This document shows positions 26,952 to 41,825 of a stretch of 64,000 nt of DNA, in pieces. The stretch spans positions 7,201,631 through 7,265,630 of the forward strand of contig VUYV01000015.1 in NCBI GenBank assembly GCA_008711295.1. Reading direction: 5' to 3'. The notes under the pieces are model-generated. The model did not search any database. It had not been told where the DNA came from and was given only the letters and a program-made list of their open reading frames with translations. Origin of the DNA: Anarhynchus alexandrinus (taxonomy: Eukaryota > Chordata > Aves > Charadriiformes > Charadriidae). Each line of letters begins with the position of its first letter. Position 1 is the first letter of the stretch. The position numbers and the translations under genes were made by a program.

Positions 26952-26981
26952 AAAAACAAAAACAAAAACAAAAACAAAAAC
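26952..26981. repeat. AAAAAC hexamer microsatellite, five units
   Basis: Five perfect tandem copies of A5C are visible. It is not next to a recognised retroelement tail; the nearest CR1 lies about 470 bases away and points the other way. Confidence 0.9.
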
Positions 26982-29900
26982 AGTTAAAATCATTGAATCT
27001 CAAAGACAAAGAAATTTGGGCTAACCACCGAGACTGTGTTTCTGAAGCTCCACACAAGGAAAGCTGAATCAGCAAAAGGACAAAACCTGGTAGGAGTCAG
27101 ACTCTACTGCTCTCGTTTAGGGAACAAGCTGAAAGGACAACACACATCCCTTATTTCTAAGCTGCAGTTTATTTTTTAATGCAAATGAATCAGAAAAACT
27201 CACTTTGGATGGGCAGGTCTGGTTGGGAATTTCCTTAAGTACCTTTCACTGAACCTGTCATTTGAATCAGTGTTTGACTGATTATGCACTCTAATTTCAG
27301 CTGAAAGCAAGGGCATTTAGTGTCTTGGATAGCAGGATCTGTCTGTTGGTTGTTTAAATCAAGGTATACACAACTGAACATGTTAAACTCACAGTATTGT
27401 ACAGGTTCAGAGTAAAGCAAAACATGCTTCGTGATACCCTTGAGGATTTTTTCTCTCCCTGCCTGCTCAGCCACTCACCACTCCTCTTCATGACTGTTAT
27501 GCAGATTGAAGAACTCCACACACAGCATAGCAGAACACTATGGGCTGTGAAAGGTTTTAGTAGAACACTTTTTACATCTCATTCTAGTATCTTTTTTTTC
27601 CTTCTAAATTAAAATTATATCAAGTCTATTTACAGTTTCTACGATGCCTGTGTCAACTGCTACATCCCTGATTTTGCAAAGCACTGGCACATTAGGTATA
27701 TGCCTGGAAGGTTCTGCTGAATATGAAACTCATAAACATATGCTTATCAATATTAATTCTTTTGCAGATATAAAACATGAATTTATTAGCATAATCTAGT
27801 GGTTAACACAATGTCTAGTTCCCCATCACTGCTACAAATCCATATGTCTTAAACTGGGATATTAAAGGAAGCTGAAAGGATTCAGCTCAGATGTAAATAT
27901 TTATTTCCTCCTGAGTTGGGCTAAGCCACAGGGAGATGACAACGTCTACTTTGGCACCAGGCCTCCTACCTGTGGAGCTGCCGGAATAGGAGGAAGTGTC
28001 CTGAAGACAGCATATGGTCTGTACACTAGATATACATTACATCATGTATTGAATCATGACCAGTTTCCTTCCAGTTCTGGGTCATATAGGCACTGGAGAA
28101 GAAATGACCTTGGTGCATAAAAGTTTTTACACTGCTGACACCATCTCTGTTGGAACAGAAGCAAGGCTTCCTCTGGGTGGTAGGAAGCTCTATGCAGAGG
28201 CTGCTATGGCTATAGTGCTGCACATTTACTATTAACCGTTCCTTATAGCAGGGCTTGCTAAAACGCATAGCAAATCGCAAAACTAAGCAGGGCTCAATGC
28301 TAGGGACAGCCTTGCTTTCCCAGTGGTGTTTCCAGATTCCTAGAAAATACAGGAAGTTTAGCATGATTGTTACGGTCCCATACAGGCTCACAACAACCCT
28401 GCAAATAATTGAGAACGTTGGAAGCTCAGTTTATCCACAGGGAAAAAGAAACAGGACCAAATTGCTTTTATGGGAATCATCTGGTAAAAGCATTAGTTTG
28501 ATTTTGGAGCACTGCATGGGACCCCTGGCTTTAGCACCAACAGGACTGAGATGTTGGCTGGAGAGGTCAAGAGGTTTCTGTGGCCAAAATTTGCTCTCAG
28601 AATAGGAACATGGTCTCGCCTCTATCCCAGCCAAGTCATAACTCCCACCTAGCTCATCAAAACCAAACTTAAAACTTCCTTGTGAAAGCCTGGAAAGTGC
28701 TGGAGTCAGTGGCACTCACTTTAAAAATTTAATGGCAGTTGAAAGTTTTGACATTGCTTTTCCCTGAAAATATTCTAGCATTAACAGTACAATGAACAAA
28801 TATTTCCCATGGTCAGAATAAGGATCACACTTTACCTAATGCTGAAAAAGTCAATTAATAAATATTTCGCTACTTTAACAACACATTTTTACAGCAAAAA
28901 TAAAAATGTGAATCTGAGATATTAAAAAACCTAAAATATGTCATATAAAGTTAGATTTAATTCACAGAAACAATGAATTTGATCTTGTAATTTGTTTTGC
29001 CGCGTCAGTGAGTAGTACTAATCAGAATGGAGGTAAATATGAAAAAGAAAATATTCCCCTGAATAATAAGCTAAGTACTTCAGAAATTTTACGCTATGCT
29101 TATAATCAAGATGTAGAAGATACCTATTATAAAAAATGAGTTAGGCTATTAAAAAGTTACCTTTGCCTTTTTACCACAGTTCAGCATTGATTTTCGAAGG
29201 AAGGAAGTGTATTCCTCTTCAATTAACTATCAGCTTCAAATCACACAAACTTTCAGGTAGTCCAGACCTCCAGCTTTCAAACCATTCTTCATGATGTCCT
29301 CCTACAGCACTGATTACCTTACTAATTACACAGTGTAGGCAACAAGTGTTGTCTTGGGTAGTCTACCTGTTTATCTGAGTTACTCTTATAGGCAAAGCCA
29401 ATATGTTTTCAGACACACCAAGATTTTTTCAATAGTCCATGCTAGTCTGTGCTTAGTTCAGTCCATGAAAAAAATTATAAATAAAAAAATAAGAAACAAA
29501 CAGCTGGCTTCTGTGGTCTTCAAAAATCCCCACTCTTCCTGAAATACATTCTATTTCAATCTTATGGCACTGTGGAAGTGCTCACTGGGAATCTGCACAA
29601 CCAACCCTACAGAAAGAAATCTCTACCCCTAGAGTACTGTGACTAGGCACATCTTTCTGCACCTCCTGTGACAGTGTGGATTCTGCTTTTAAGCTCTGCA
29701 CAGTGTCCGGTCTGACCTGCACGCAGTTACAGAGATGGCTATTAATAAAACTGGCGAGCCTTTCAAATTCCTTCCTTTGGATCAGCGATCTGCCGTGAAT
29801 TCCTGGGTCGTGCTTATCTGTATTAGGGTAGCAAATAGAGACCACTCCTGGAGCAGGACTGTGTTAGACACCAAGGCTGGGCATTAGCAGAGCCAGCTCT

Positions 29901-32900
29901 TGCCATGAGAATTTATAATTTAAGCAGGCAAGAAAGCAAGGTGAGAGACAGATTTGTTAGCCTCTTTAACAGAGCGCAGGAATTGTGATTTAGAGATGAT
30001 GTTTGATAGCATGTAACTTGCTCAGCTTGCAAACACGTACTGGGATGCAAACACAAGGCAACAATGGTCCCTTTTGCTGACAAACAAGTCTGGGAGTCCT
30101 GAGGGGACAGCTGGCCACCTAGACCGAGAAACCCATCCACAGACAGGGGCTGGATCACCCCTGGATCACCAGCAGCTTGAGCTTTGCCAGCTCCGTGACA
30201 GTAAACGTCACTGCACTGTCACAGGCAGTGCTGACATGGGCAGCGACATCGAGGGCCACAGCCAAAAGGGTATTTAAGCACCATCCTCCTCTTGAAATTT
30301 TGGGAGTTAAATGAAAATCCTTGTTTGGCTCTTGGCTGCAGTGAATTGTCCAGGGCTACGACTCAGGTAAGGACTTACAGTGAGATCTTAAACTCAACCA
30401 AAGCTTGGGGCCATCTTGGGAGTTGTTCTGACCTGAACACGGCATAGCCCTTACGGAAACTGCAGCTACTCATGATCCATGGCCTGAGTCTGAACACTCC
30501 CCAGGCCAAAGGTGATCCATGCCTTCCCTGCTCACCCACCCAAACATGCCAGGAGCATGGCTAACATACTTTTAAAAGTACCGCAAGTTGTCACTGATGA
30601 ATGCCTGACCAGACTTCCATCCTCCACAACACACTGCCAAGAAGAAAGCCCGTAACCGACCCCATTAATATTTGCTATATTCCACCTACTTCCAGTGCTT
30701 ATTTCTCTCTAGCGTAGAAACTCCTTTCCATCAGCCAGAAAGTTTTGCACATTTATCAGCAGTCTTTGGTGGCGGTGTTGACCTTTAGCTGGAGAGCCTG
30801 CAACAGATTATTTATTTAAATAGCCGAGTACAGCCACTCGGTTGTTTTTTCTTTAAAAACCTAAAATGGGGAAGACAGAGTGGTAGTTTATCCACAGCCT
30901 ATTATTAATCTCCAAGGCAGGGAATCGCAACAGCATTTGGCCTCCAGGATCCAGTGCTCTACAAGCGGGCATTAAAGAAATGCCTTTGACAGGGAGAGAC
31001 ATCCCCAGGAGAGCTCCTCTCTGAGGAGAGGGAAGCACAGCATGGCATTTAGCCAGAACAAGGGGGTTTTTTGCAGAACATTCCCATCAGCATCACCTTT
31101 ATTTAAACTACACTTTCAATCAGCTTTTTTATTTTCTTCCAGGTGTATCCAGCAGCTCCTCTGGAGCTAAGAAGTTTGTGCGTGGGGTGTTTTTTCATGC
31201 AATGTGGGCAGGAAGGTATGTGGGAACTGTAATTCAGTCACTTTAAATCACATGAAGCTGAAGCTTGAAAGGAAAAATAATAATAAATGGCTGAGATTGT
31301 CAGGCTCAGTGCAATTCTCAATCAATTAAAGCTTATTTTAGCATCTGGGCAGTTTATTTTTAAAAAGTTCTCCTGGTGCTTTGATGCTTTCATGTTACTG
31401 TGTAGCTAGAAAGGTCTTGCTGGGAACAAATTACTCTTGGTAAAGCGTTTTCTGAACTGCATTTTTAGTTTCTGTCAAATGACAATAAATAAGATCCACG
31501 TGAGCGAACAGCAGCAACAAAATAGCTAGTGGCAGTGACAGTAAGGCTTTGGACCTGGGTAAAGGAGGAACATGAATCTGGAGCTTAAGCACAGTAAAAA
31601 TATGGTGGTTTGGGCTCAGAGCCTACAAACGTATTCTTCTATGCATCTACCTTTCAATTGTGATTCAGTATGTTGGCACATTAAACAGCGACAAGTCACC
31701 AATGAAGGTATTCTATATCACATGGTTGCTTTTTTTCACAATTAGTTTAAAATTAAATATTATATCTGCATTTTGGATCCTTATTTCATGCCGTTATCAT
31801 TTCACATATGTGGGTGACACAGGAACAGCCAAATTAGTATTCCTCTTTTGAAATCCATGCAGCACTTAAGAAAATGAACCATGATGCCAGATTCCCACTG
31901 AAAGTTTCACAGGTCCAAAAGTTGGCTAATTGATGAGAAAAGCTGTTCCCTGATGTGCTAACAAAAATAATAACTAGTACTGTTCATGGTTCCTTGCAGT
32001 CTATGAGAGTAGCTGGCAAACAAGAACAATGCTGCGAGTTCACCTCTGTTGGAATCACAGCCAAAATATTTGCTTAATAAAAGGTGCAATAATCACACTA
32101 AATTCTCTATATTTTTTTTAATGTGGCAAAGACAAAGCGATTATGGAGGTTGTATGCTATACTGTTGCATATTGTCATTATAAACTCTAAGGTTTAACAG
32201 GCAAGAAAATTAAAAGGTTGAAAGGGTGTAAAAAGAATGTCCCTTGCTCCTTTTTAATTTACAGCTATCTAGCTGCTCACTTTCTTTTGCTTTTCTTCCT
32301 TCAGGCCTGGAGCCATCCTTCACAATACGCAGCCCTGTGTAGTGTTTTTTCATTCACTCTTCCCGACTGGAAAAATGCATGATATCAAATACAAAGCAAT
32401 AGGGAACTTAAGACCTTTCAGTGCAGCAGGGAACTACGGCATGGTCATCATCTTCCCTCCGACAGCTGATGTTTGTGTCCTATCCCCTCACCTTGGATAC
32501 CACTACAAGTTTTGCTTGGAAATCCAAGGAAGCTGTAGTTCAATCTATACATGTAGCATCCGCTTGCTTTGGGCAAAGGAAGGACATGTCTTTTTCCTCA
32601 GCATTGTTCCTGCCAGTTGATGAAGCAGAGGAAATGGCTGGAACCGCAAAAAACAGGGCTTTAACGATAAACATTGTGCTGTGGCACATGACAGTCACCA
32701 GCTTCACAAGAATACATGTCTTGCTCTGGGCCACACACCTGGTAAATCTCTGCAAGCTCTGACCAGCCCTACGCAGAGCAGAACTTGACTTTGAATGTTA
32801 AATACATACTCGAGTTCACCAGCTGCTGCCTGCAACCAGCACATCACCCTTCCCTAAAATAAGTGGGAAAGCCATTGACTCTGCGTTTCATGTCTGCTGC

Positions 32901-35900
32901 CCTTCCTTGCCATCCCCACTCTCCCATCACAGCACATCTGTGCTCCAGAACTTAGATGTTCCTGTTAAAAGTATCATCTTCCCAGCAGCTAGCAAAAAGT
33001 TACAGTGCTACAAAAAAGTTGCAGTTCAACAATATCCATCCAAGCTGAGTTCAAACATCAGCTCCAAGTGTTTCATACCCCATTGGTTTTAATAGGTTAT
33101 TAATATTAAAAGTAAGAGATTCAATTAAAAAATCATTAACTATTCCCTAGTTTGCTATTTTTGCAGAACTATCTGGTCCTTTTTTAACGTGAAACCCTAA
33201 ACCTCCCCCAGCAGCCCAAAAGCCGAGTTCATCCTTATCCTTATCCCAGTGAGGACAACAGCCCTAACTATCGTTTGCCAATTAGGAGGAGGTTTGGGCT
33301 CGGCTCCACGTTTCACCAAGCTTCCTTCGTGACTTCAGGCAGACCTGTGTCGCAGTGCTGAGATCTCCAAGCTGGCTTGGGAAGGCAAAACGCAACGTCT
33401 GCAAAAGCATGGCTGCTTCCAGCACTTGAACTGTGATTCCTGCCTGGTGCGGTGGAGTCATCTACCGCTTAGTCACCTCACCGTACACTCCATATGCCAC
33501 GCAGATGAGCATCTTTACCCTCCTCAGCATCTCTTCCCTCATTTCTGAACGAGCAGTCATAGCATTTCTTGGCTTTGCAGGTATACTGCAGGAGTTACAA
33601 GGACAACTGTACAAAGCTTTCCACTTACCGCGTAAGGCAAAAAAACTCTTCTGCCTTTTAACATATGACTTTGTCAGTCTGAGGACTGCAAGAGCAGGAT
33701 CCACCTGACTCAGCACAGGATTCAGTTCCCTAAGCGCTGCCATCCTGAACTACTTGTCATGCCCCAGGATCATCTGTTTGAGACAGACAAGTGTCATACA
33801 CAGTTCATGGGAACCAGGAAATCTAGGTATTAATGGGACTAAACATAGATGCACCTGGCTCCCACCATAAATGTATCTGCCTACAGCCTACCACAACCCT
33901 CCATGCAATTAGCTGAGATTTAGTCAATACGCTCCACAGAGACTAGCAATTTTTTTCATCCTAAAGTGAATTTCTAAGCTATGTCAAATGAATCACATCC
34001 TAAAAATGCATGTGTCTTTCCTGACTATAACCAGAGCTTGGGATGACCAGATCAGTTGCAGTTATCTGCACGGTGGATGTCTAAACATTGGTGAGAGGGT
34101 CAAGTGTGCAAACAGCATGAAAACAAGTTTAAGTTAATGCCAAGTAAATAACACAAGGAAGTGAGCTATGAATGTTTCCTCCTTAATATTTAATCCACTG
34201 AAAGTGCCTATACTAATTCCACTGAAACTGTCACAGAAACTCATATTTCCTGCAGCCACCTGCCATTGAAGGGGGGAAAAGCTACAGAATTTCACCTAGA
34301 TTTCCAGTAATATTCTGGTCCTCTTTTTTTCCCTCTCATAGCTACTGTAGATGATCATCAGCAAATGAATAAAACATACTTTCATGCGAATGAAACAACA
34401 TGTGCCAGCTTTGCTGCTGGCGTTCTGTCCACATGACTAGCGCTCCCCTTCTCTAACCCTTCTTCCCACTTCCACTATTAACCCTCCTCTCACAGTCAAA
34501 AGGAAGACAAGGCAAATATGGGAGTCGTGAGATTTCTTCCCCCCCCAGCAACATTCAAAAATGGTCTGGGGTGAGGAGAGGAGGGGAGTTACATTTCCAG
34601 ATAATTTAAGAAGATCAGATACTTTAAAATACTGTTTCTCCCAGAACTGAAAGAATTTAAAGAGCAACAAAAATGAAATAATTTGAAACTATTAAAAAGG
34701 AATGCCCAGGTATAGAGCACGTAGCTTTTGGATGTCCCTGCCACATAGCAAAATGCCTACTGAGATTCAAAAACTCCTTTGACGACCCATGGAAAGGCAA
34801 AGAGCATTGACAGCTTCACAGATTGCATACTAACACCCCAGAATTGCTGTGTCAGCCACTTAAAACTTCCTCAGGTAGGCTATTCTGTAATCATCTGTTA
34901 GGAAGGTGAAAGATAGGAGCAGCTTGCATGACCTGAAGCATTTCTTATTCAACATTCCTTTATGTTTATGCCCTTTGCTAAGATGCCTGACCTCCAGGTT
35001 CCCCCCCAGGGATGGCAGGGAACAGCAACAGGAACACAAAATGAAAAAATACTCATGTTTGCATAATTTGTCCCCTGGATGAAATCTGAGAGTGAAATCT
35101 GAGAGCTTCTTAGTGGAAGCTAAGGATTGTTAAGAGAATCTGCCCTGTTTTTTAGGTTCTGTTTCACCCTTTGGTCATTTCACCTGGCTGCAGACTAAAT
35201 GCCACCTGCTATGGCAATAACAAATACAGCTTACTGGGGCTACAGTTCCTGGTACACACACTGCTTTATTTGCTATGAACACTTCAGGAAAAGGAATTAA
35301 AATGCCTGCAAAAGAAATCTTCACTTACTGCACCATTTGAAGGTTAGCAGAGAACCCTCGAACAACAAGCAGCTAACGACTGGGTAAATGCCAGATTTCA
35401 CTGAGTTGTGCCAGGGACGTATTTGGCCATGTATTTTTCATTTGTACATCCCCCATAAAGTTGAATCATCGGGTAAATTCTGCTTAATCAGAACCTAAGC
35501 CAGTATAGACTTAAATCAATGAGAGGCAATCTTGATTTCCAAGGAAGGAAGCAGAATCTAAATCACTTTATTATCAATTCAGACTCACTTTTTTTTTATT
35601 TCTTCTCACAGCAAAATCTACTGTGCAAGTGGATTTGACCTACCCCCGTTACCATCAGTAATAGAGATCCTTAATCCAGCAACTGGCCGAGCACCCAAAA
35701 GCTCTTTTAAAGCCCTAGGGAATGCTTAGACCAACCCTGGGAAGCATCCAATATCATATTGGACTGATATGCAGAAAAGCTATTTCAAGCTTTTTACCCC
35801 TATTTGTTACCATGCAGGATAAAAAAGGCATTAACTAATTATTTTAATTGCACTTTTTTGTAGTATTTCTCATGGGACCTGGACTGCAGCTGCCTCAGCT

Positions 35901-37337
35901 TGATCCCATCTGGCTGGGGGATGGGAAACTATTATAAAATGTGTTTTCCCCAGAGTGAAAAGGACTTTCTGCTGCAGCTGTCTTTATGGAGGTGGGGGAG
36001 CTATTGGAAACAGGTGTATTGCACATAAATGCTCCCTGGTTTGAAACTATCTAATAGACTCCAGCAGGAAAACTTCAATCAACTCCACAGGATCAAAACC
36101 AGCCTAACTCCCACCCTCCTTTTTTGTGTGTGTGTGTGGGAAACACACAGTGATTACTTTTAAAAGAACAAATACCTTTGTGGGGTTGATGTCTTGAAAA
36201 CTTATATATGGCTTTCCAACAAGAATTTATTAGTTTCTGAAGGCAAAATACTGCAACTTTTTGGAGCTGTCGTGATCTTGCAGGCGATGAATTATCTGCA
36301 ACAAGATTAAGATCACTTACAGAAAAATAGGCTGCTAGGAATGGAGTGAAGGAAAACTCCCCCACAGAAACCTGATTAATCAAGTACAACTGGCAGCAAG
36401 CGTAGAAAAGAGATTGTGTTCTTTAGGAGACATTTTTTAGTGTGGATGAGTTTTTGTTTGGCTCCAGGTGACATTGTCCTGTTTTCCCTACTCACATTCC
36501 TGTTTCAGACCCTGTCAAAGGCTCTGTCAGTACCTCAAGCCCCCCATGTCCTGAGTCATTTTGCTTGGGCTCCAGTCTTTTACAGATGCTTTGTGACAAG
36601 TAAGAGGGAAAGTAACGGGGATCTTCATTGTTTCCAACCAGGCTATCACTGCTAAAAATCTGCATTTCCCCCTAAAAATTGTGCTTGTGTTAAAGATGAG
36701 CTACATCCGTATAATGGGCAGTGAGCTGGGTATAAGGCACTCCCAGGAGCTGGTCAGACCCTGTTCTCCAAAGACTCTGTGATAACATAAAACCCTGAAC
36801 ACGCTTCTGGGAACCTCTTTGTGCCCAACTCTTTTGGGATGGGTTAGACAGTGAAGTTTCCCTCCTCACAGTTAGAATTTGATAGCCAGAAGCAGGTATC
36901 ACTCTTTCTCTATGTCTGATGTTAGGGAGTTAACTTTTTTTCCCCTGTGTTATTTTAGTTCCTTTTCTGAACATATAACAGATGTGCCCAAAGCCCAGCA
37001 AAGGAGCTTTGGGAAACATTTCTGTTTTTTCACTAAACAAATTCTGACAAGTCGAACATCCAAAGTACAACAGCTCCCTTCCCCTCTCTGACCTCTGCCT
37101 CACAGCTTGGGGAGGCTGTCAAAGGCCTTTTCTCCTCCCCTCACATTTTCTTCATCCGCAGCCTGGTCTGTGCGCTGTGTTACCGCTTGCATGCTACCCT
37201 GGGGCGACACAGCGTCTCCTGACTCTGGAAGAGACAAAATTATATCATTTTGGGTACAGAAAGGGTTTTCCTTGAGTCTCCTACATCTGCACAGTTGATT
37301 AATGAAAGTGCAGGACCTGGTCTAACAGGCCCTAATT

Positions 37338-37357
37338 AAAAAAAAAAAAAAAAAAAA
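37338..37357. repeat. A20 homopolymer tract
   Basis: A run of twenty A residues is followed by CACAAAAAACCC. The upstream sequence does not resemble a known gene or retrocopy, so it is treated as a simple repeat. Confidence 0.7.
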
Positions 37358-40300
37358 CACAAAAAACCCACACTTTCTCAAACATTTCCAACTTGCTGTT
37401 CCAGACTACATTATTTTATGAAAATGTTCATGGTGTGCCAGAACAGAACGCTTTTTTAATGGCTGAAGATAACATGAAGCTGCAGTATTACAAGTACTAC
37501 AACCTGGACTAAGCTGGTCTTACCAATAGAAAAAGCAGACCTGTCCTGCTCTCAGCTACTCAACTTTGCTGTTGCACTGGTCCTTCCCTTGTACAGCATT
37601 AGTGTTTGCAGGGATGTGTCGTGACTACCAGAGAGGTAATTCAGCTTAGAATAAAACCAGCATAAAAACAACTTCAAAGGCTAGTTTTCACATGGGTCAG
37701 CCTCCCAGTTTGAATCGACTGCACAAGCACAGAAACACTCCCAGGAAACAGGAGAGGGGATGCTACACAGGACGCACAAGCAGGGAAGCTGGAGATGAAG
37801 GGGTGAGAAGAACGCACTCTTTTGGCAGCCCTGCTGGCTGTTGTCAGCTGAAAGTGTTTGTGAAATGATGGCCTGAATAAGTGACTTGTGGCATTCTCAA
37901 GCAATCCCTGCTGAAACCTTTGTACAACATCACATCGCGTCTCTCTCTATTTTTGCACAGCACAGGCTGATTTTCCAACAAAACCAGTCTGTTCAAGTAG
38001 GCAGAAGGATGAAGACATGTCACACAAGTGGCCAGGACAAAAAAAAAAAAAAAACAACCAAGAGCCATGTAGGTATGGGGGATTTTAACTGCAGGAGAGC
38101 TACTGCCTCACCAGGTAACCTTGGGAGAGGCGCTTGTCCTCAATTTGCCTTAGCTGGAAAGCTGGTGGGGAGGGACATGCGGGAGCACAAGCATGACAGC
38201 ATGATTTTGTGGTTGAGCTAGGCTTTGCTGGATGTTGTATAGCTGCTCGTGGGCAATTATGTACAAAATCACAACAGTGATGCTAGAAAGCTCCAGGCAT
38301 CTTCTCCAGATTTTGCTGGCCATTAATCCAGCAGAAGGCTGCTAATGGCATCTGATCGCTTTCTTTGTGCTACTGCCATTTAAGGTCACTCTGAAGGACA
38401 CAAACTCTTCTATATTTTACAGTGTGAGATTCAGGCAAAGTAATAACCATGGGTTTCAGAGAATGAGTTCTCAAAATGACAATAAACTAATCAGATGTGA
38501 ATTTTATTTTTTAAATCTACAGCCGTGAACTGAAAAGCAATAAAGTCTTGAAAAGCAAGGTCTGACGATAAATGAAATACCACATAGTTAGAGCAGATGA
38601 AGAGAGATGAATTTGTGGCACTTCCATTACTAAAAACCTTTAGAACAATCCTCTGATTATGAATCCCACTCACTGCAAAGCTCTACTGCACTGCAGCTCT
38701 TGCGTGTCCACCTGGCATCTCTGCACATGGAGAAGCGTGCACCATCCATCGGGGTGTTCACAACATGCCAGTGTGTCCCAGAGATTTTCAATATGAGTCA
38801 GAGAGGGATGTACCAGCGCAGGAGAAAGGGCAGCCAGCAGCATCCTTCACATCATCCATGTACAGAGAGGACCAGACCTGCCAAATCCAGCTGGGCAAAC
38901 TTTCAACACCAGAAGTTGGTATCAAGCTTAAGAGTGTTTCAACCCAGCCTTCGGATGATGACTTTTAGTGTAGTTATGTGATGCCCAACACTGGCTATGG
39001 TGGATTATTGCGATTTGTTCCTTCCCAACAAAGATAACAGACACCATTCATTGCCTGATTTGAAAAGAACTCACACAGCAACCTAGAGCCACTGACTTTG
39101 ATTATTGCTCAAGTGTTGGCCTAATATCAGAGGGTAACAGCTCTTTCTCAGAGTCTGGAGAGTCAACTATCATGTACATAAAGAGCAAAAATAGAACCAA
39201 GCTATTGAGAGGCAAGGACTCTCCCTATCTTGACACTTGGACTGTTCCTTTCAGCCTCAAGGAAAGAGTTAATCTGACTCAGAAAGGGTGGTGAGCACCA
39301 CCACAGGGGTTAGTTAGCAAAGAGATGTAGATTCCCTGTGGCTAAAGACAGTGATGATGAAATTATGTCACTCGGCATGTGTACCACTGCCTGCCTTCCT
39401 GTTTGTCCTCAGGAGGGATTAAGCTAGAAGCCCAGTATGCTCACTCCTGCCTTGCATAAGGAAAACTCTGAGGAAGTAGGTGTAAGAAGCTAGGAGGGTA
39501 CCTGGAAGTCAGAGGCACCAGCTAAACAGCATGAACCAGCCAGACTGAAAAATCCCTCACCCTATGGAACAGCTCCAGTACAGGACTAGGTTAGGAACAA
39601 TGATTCAGCTCTGCCCAGACCTATTAAAAACACATTGAAAACATATTTTAAAACACTTAAAAATTGGGGGTGGGGGGTGGTATTACAGGCTGGTGAATAT
39701 CCAGACAGAAAACTAAGCAACTTATATAGCAAGTGAGTCTCACTATTTAAATCAAACACAATTTTTCATATGGCTTGCAATCAAATGAGGATCCAGAAGG
39801 TGTACTGAATCCTACCTTTACAAGTACATAGGAGAGCAGTGTAGTTGGGAGCAAAATTTGATTGCAAAAGAGAAGTGAACTGGCCATGGCGATCCCTGCT
39901 GTAAGCATTCCTGATTAACCACAGCTGATGGTTTTAGAACAGTAGGTCTGAGGATTAAAGTATTACGTAGGCTGAAAACACCACATCACATCTCTAAAAT
40001 TACTTTGCTTTGTATCATTTAATACTCTGCATACTCGTAGGATCAGTTCTTAGGTCCTCATTCGCTAATGGGAGCCTCCACCTCAAATCTAGTTAATGTT
40101 TAGGGTTACCCACCCACTGTCAGAGGCTTTTATAAGAGATTCTGTCTCCAACTCTGATTTATTGTATTTTCTCATTTGTACTCTTCAAATCCTACCTTAA
40201 TGGTTTCCCTGGGGACCAAGGACCCACATGTAGATGAAAGAGAACTACAAACCCTATTTTTTCTTTACACGGATAATTTGTAACACAAAATAGTAATGCA

Positions 40301-40854
40301 ATGTCCACTCACTTAAATATCTTAACTGTAAATAATATGTCAGACTATCAGATTCCCTTCTAAAAAAAAAAAAAAAAACCAAAAAAAACCATAAAAATGT
40401 ACCCAGCTCCTAAAGTTCATGATCCAGTTGTCCTCTTTTTACATGCCCAACTTCCAGCGTTCAAGCAGTAGACTGCTTTACCTGTGCGATTTCACTCTGT
40501 TTAATGCAAATAATAGAAACTGAATGTTCTGGGTGTCACATTAGAGAGAGAGAGAAAAAAATGCATATTTATTAAAAGTGGCAAATAAAAAGTCTGATTA
40601 ATGCTCAGTCTTGATAGCATTAATTACATCTAGATCTAATTAAGGATATATAGAATCACAGGATTGTTATGGCTGGAAAAGACCATCAAGTCCAATTGTT
40701 ATCTAACTCTCATGGGCTCACTTCTAAACCATGTCCCTGAGCACCATATCTAGACTGCTTTTAAATACAGCCAAGGATGGCGATTCAACCACTTCCCTGG
40801 GCAGCCTGTTCCAGTCTTTGATAACCCTTTCAGTGTAGAAATTTTTCCTAATGT

Positions 40855-41379
40855 CTAACCTAAACCTCCCCTGGCACAACTTGAGGCCATTCCCTCTTGT
40901 CCTATCGCTTGTGAGAAGAGACCAACACTCATCTCCTTATACCCTCCTTTCAGGTAGTTGTAGAGAGCGTTAAGGTCTCCCCTCAGCCTCCTTTTCTCCA
41001 GACAAAACAACCCCAAGTCCCTCAGCCACTCCTCAGAAGACTTATTCTCAAGACCCTTCACCAGCTTCGTTGCCCTTCTCTGGACACGGTCCAGCACCTC
41101 AATGTCCTTCTTATACCGCGGCGCCCAAAACTGAACACAATACTCAAGGTGTGACCTCACCAGTGCCAAGTACAGAGGGACAATCACTTCTCTAGTCCTT
41201 CTGGCTAGACTATTCCTGATACAGGCCAGGATCCTTTTGGCCTTCTTGTCCACACGGGCACACTGCCGGCTCATATTCAGCCAGCTGTCAACCAACACCC
41301 CCAGGTCCTTCTCCACCGGGCAGCTTTCCAGCCACTCTGCCCCAAGCCTGTAGTGCTGCATGGGGTTGTTGTGACCCAA
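40855..41379 (-). pseudogene. CR1 ORF2 C-terminal part, remnant
   Basis: A 174-codon open stretch begins after the stop at 41391-41389. It contains [30 protein letters not shown] and [14 protein letters not shown] words, which are typical of the region after the reverse transcriptase core in CR1-clade LINEs. It also carries [16 protein letters not shown] near its end. In an intact element this part follows the palm and thumb and supports target-primed reverse transcription. Here it is separated from the upstream part by stops. Confidence 0.9.
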
Positions 41380-41388
41380 GTGCAGAAC

Positions 41389-41825
41389 TCAGCACTTGCC
41401 CATGTTGAATCTCATACCATTGGCCTTGGCCCATCGATTCAGCCTGTCCAGATCCCTCTGAAGAGCCCTCCTACCCCCAAGTAGATCAACACTCCCACCT
41501 AACTAGGTGTCATCTGCGAACTTACTGAGAGTGCACTCGATCCCCTCATCAAGAACATTAATAAAGATATTAAACAGAACCGGCCCCAATACCGAGCCCT
41601 GTGGAACACCACTTGTGACCGGCCGCCAACTGGATTTAACTTCATTCACCACCACCCTCTGGGAATGGCCATCCAGCCAGTGTTTGATCCAGCAGAGTGT
41701 ACGCCAGTCCAGGCCTTGGGTAGCCAGTTTTTTCATGAGAATGCTGTGGGGAACAGTATCAAAGGCTTTACTGAAGTCCAGGTAAATAACACCCACAGCC
41801 TTTCCCTCGTCCACCAAGCAGTGCT
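41389..41825 (-). pseudogene. CR1 ORF2 reverse transcriptase core, broken
   Basis: The minus-strand frame contains [16 protein letters not shown] (catalytic Asp region), [19 protein letters not shown] and FADDT, the double-Asp active site of reverse transcriptase. A TAG stop follows FADDT directly (41505-41503) and a TGA lies about 38 codons further on (41391-41389). The frame is otherwise continuous with the downstream C-terminal part, so the damage is by point mutation rather than rearrangement. The endonuclease domain and ORF1 are absent because of the 5' truncation. Confidence 0.92.

Larger units (their letters stand above)
26476..40649. other. Intergenic, no gene recognised
   Basis: About 14 kb with no identifiable exon on either strand. 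It holds only simple repeats: an A5C hexamer repeat at 26952-26981, a short GT run near 36125, an A20 tract at 37338-37357 and a short tandem GAAATCTGAGAGT near 35083. I searched by eye for exons of PIAS2, the neighbour of ST8SIA5 in mammals, and found none. Confidence 0.45.
40650..41825 (-). mobile_element. CR1 LINE, 5'-truncated, with ORF2 reverse transcriptase remains
   Basis: The low-coordinate edge, GAATCACAGGATTGTTATGG, is a diverged CR1 3' end. Reading the minus strand upward in coordinate gives the ORF2 C-terminal domain and then the fingers-palm region of the reverse transcriptase. Homology stops near 41825, just before an A-rich stretch, which gives a typical 5' truncation. It belongs to a different CR1 subfamily from the copy at 25970-26475, as shown by the unlike 3' end. 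Two in-frame stop codons (41503-41505 and 41389-41391) show that it is dead. Confidence 0.93.

Noticed and set aside
37338..37357. A20 tract as the tail of a processed retrocopy
   Set aside because: The upstream sequence shows no gene-like frame or polyadenylation signal.
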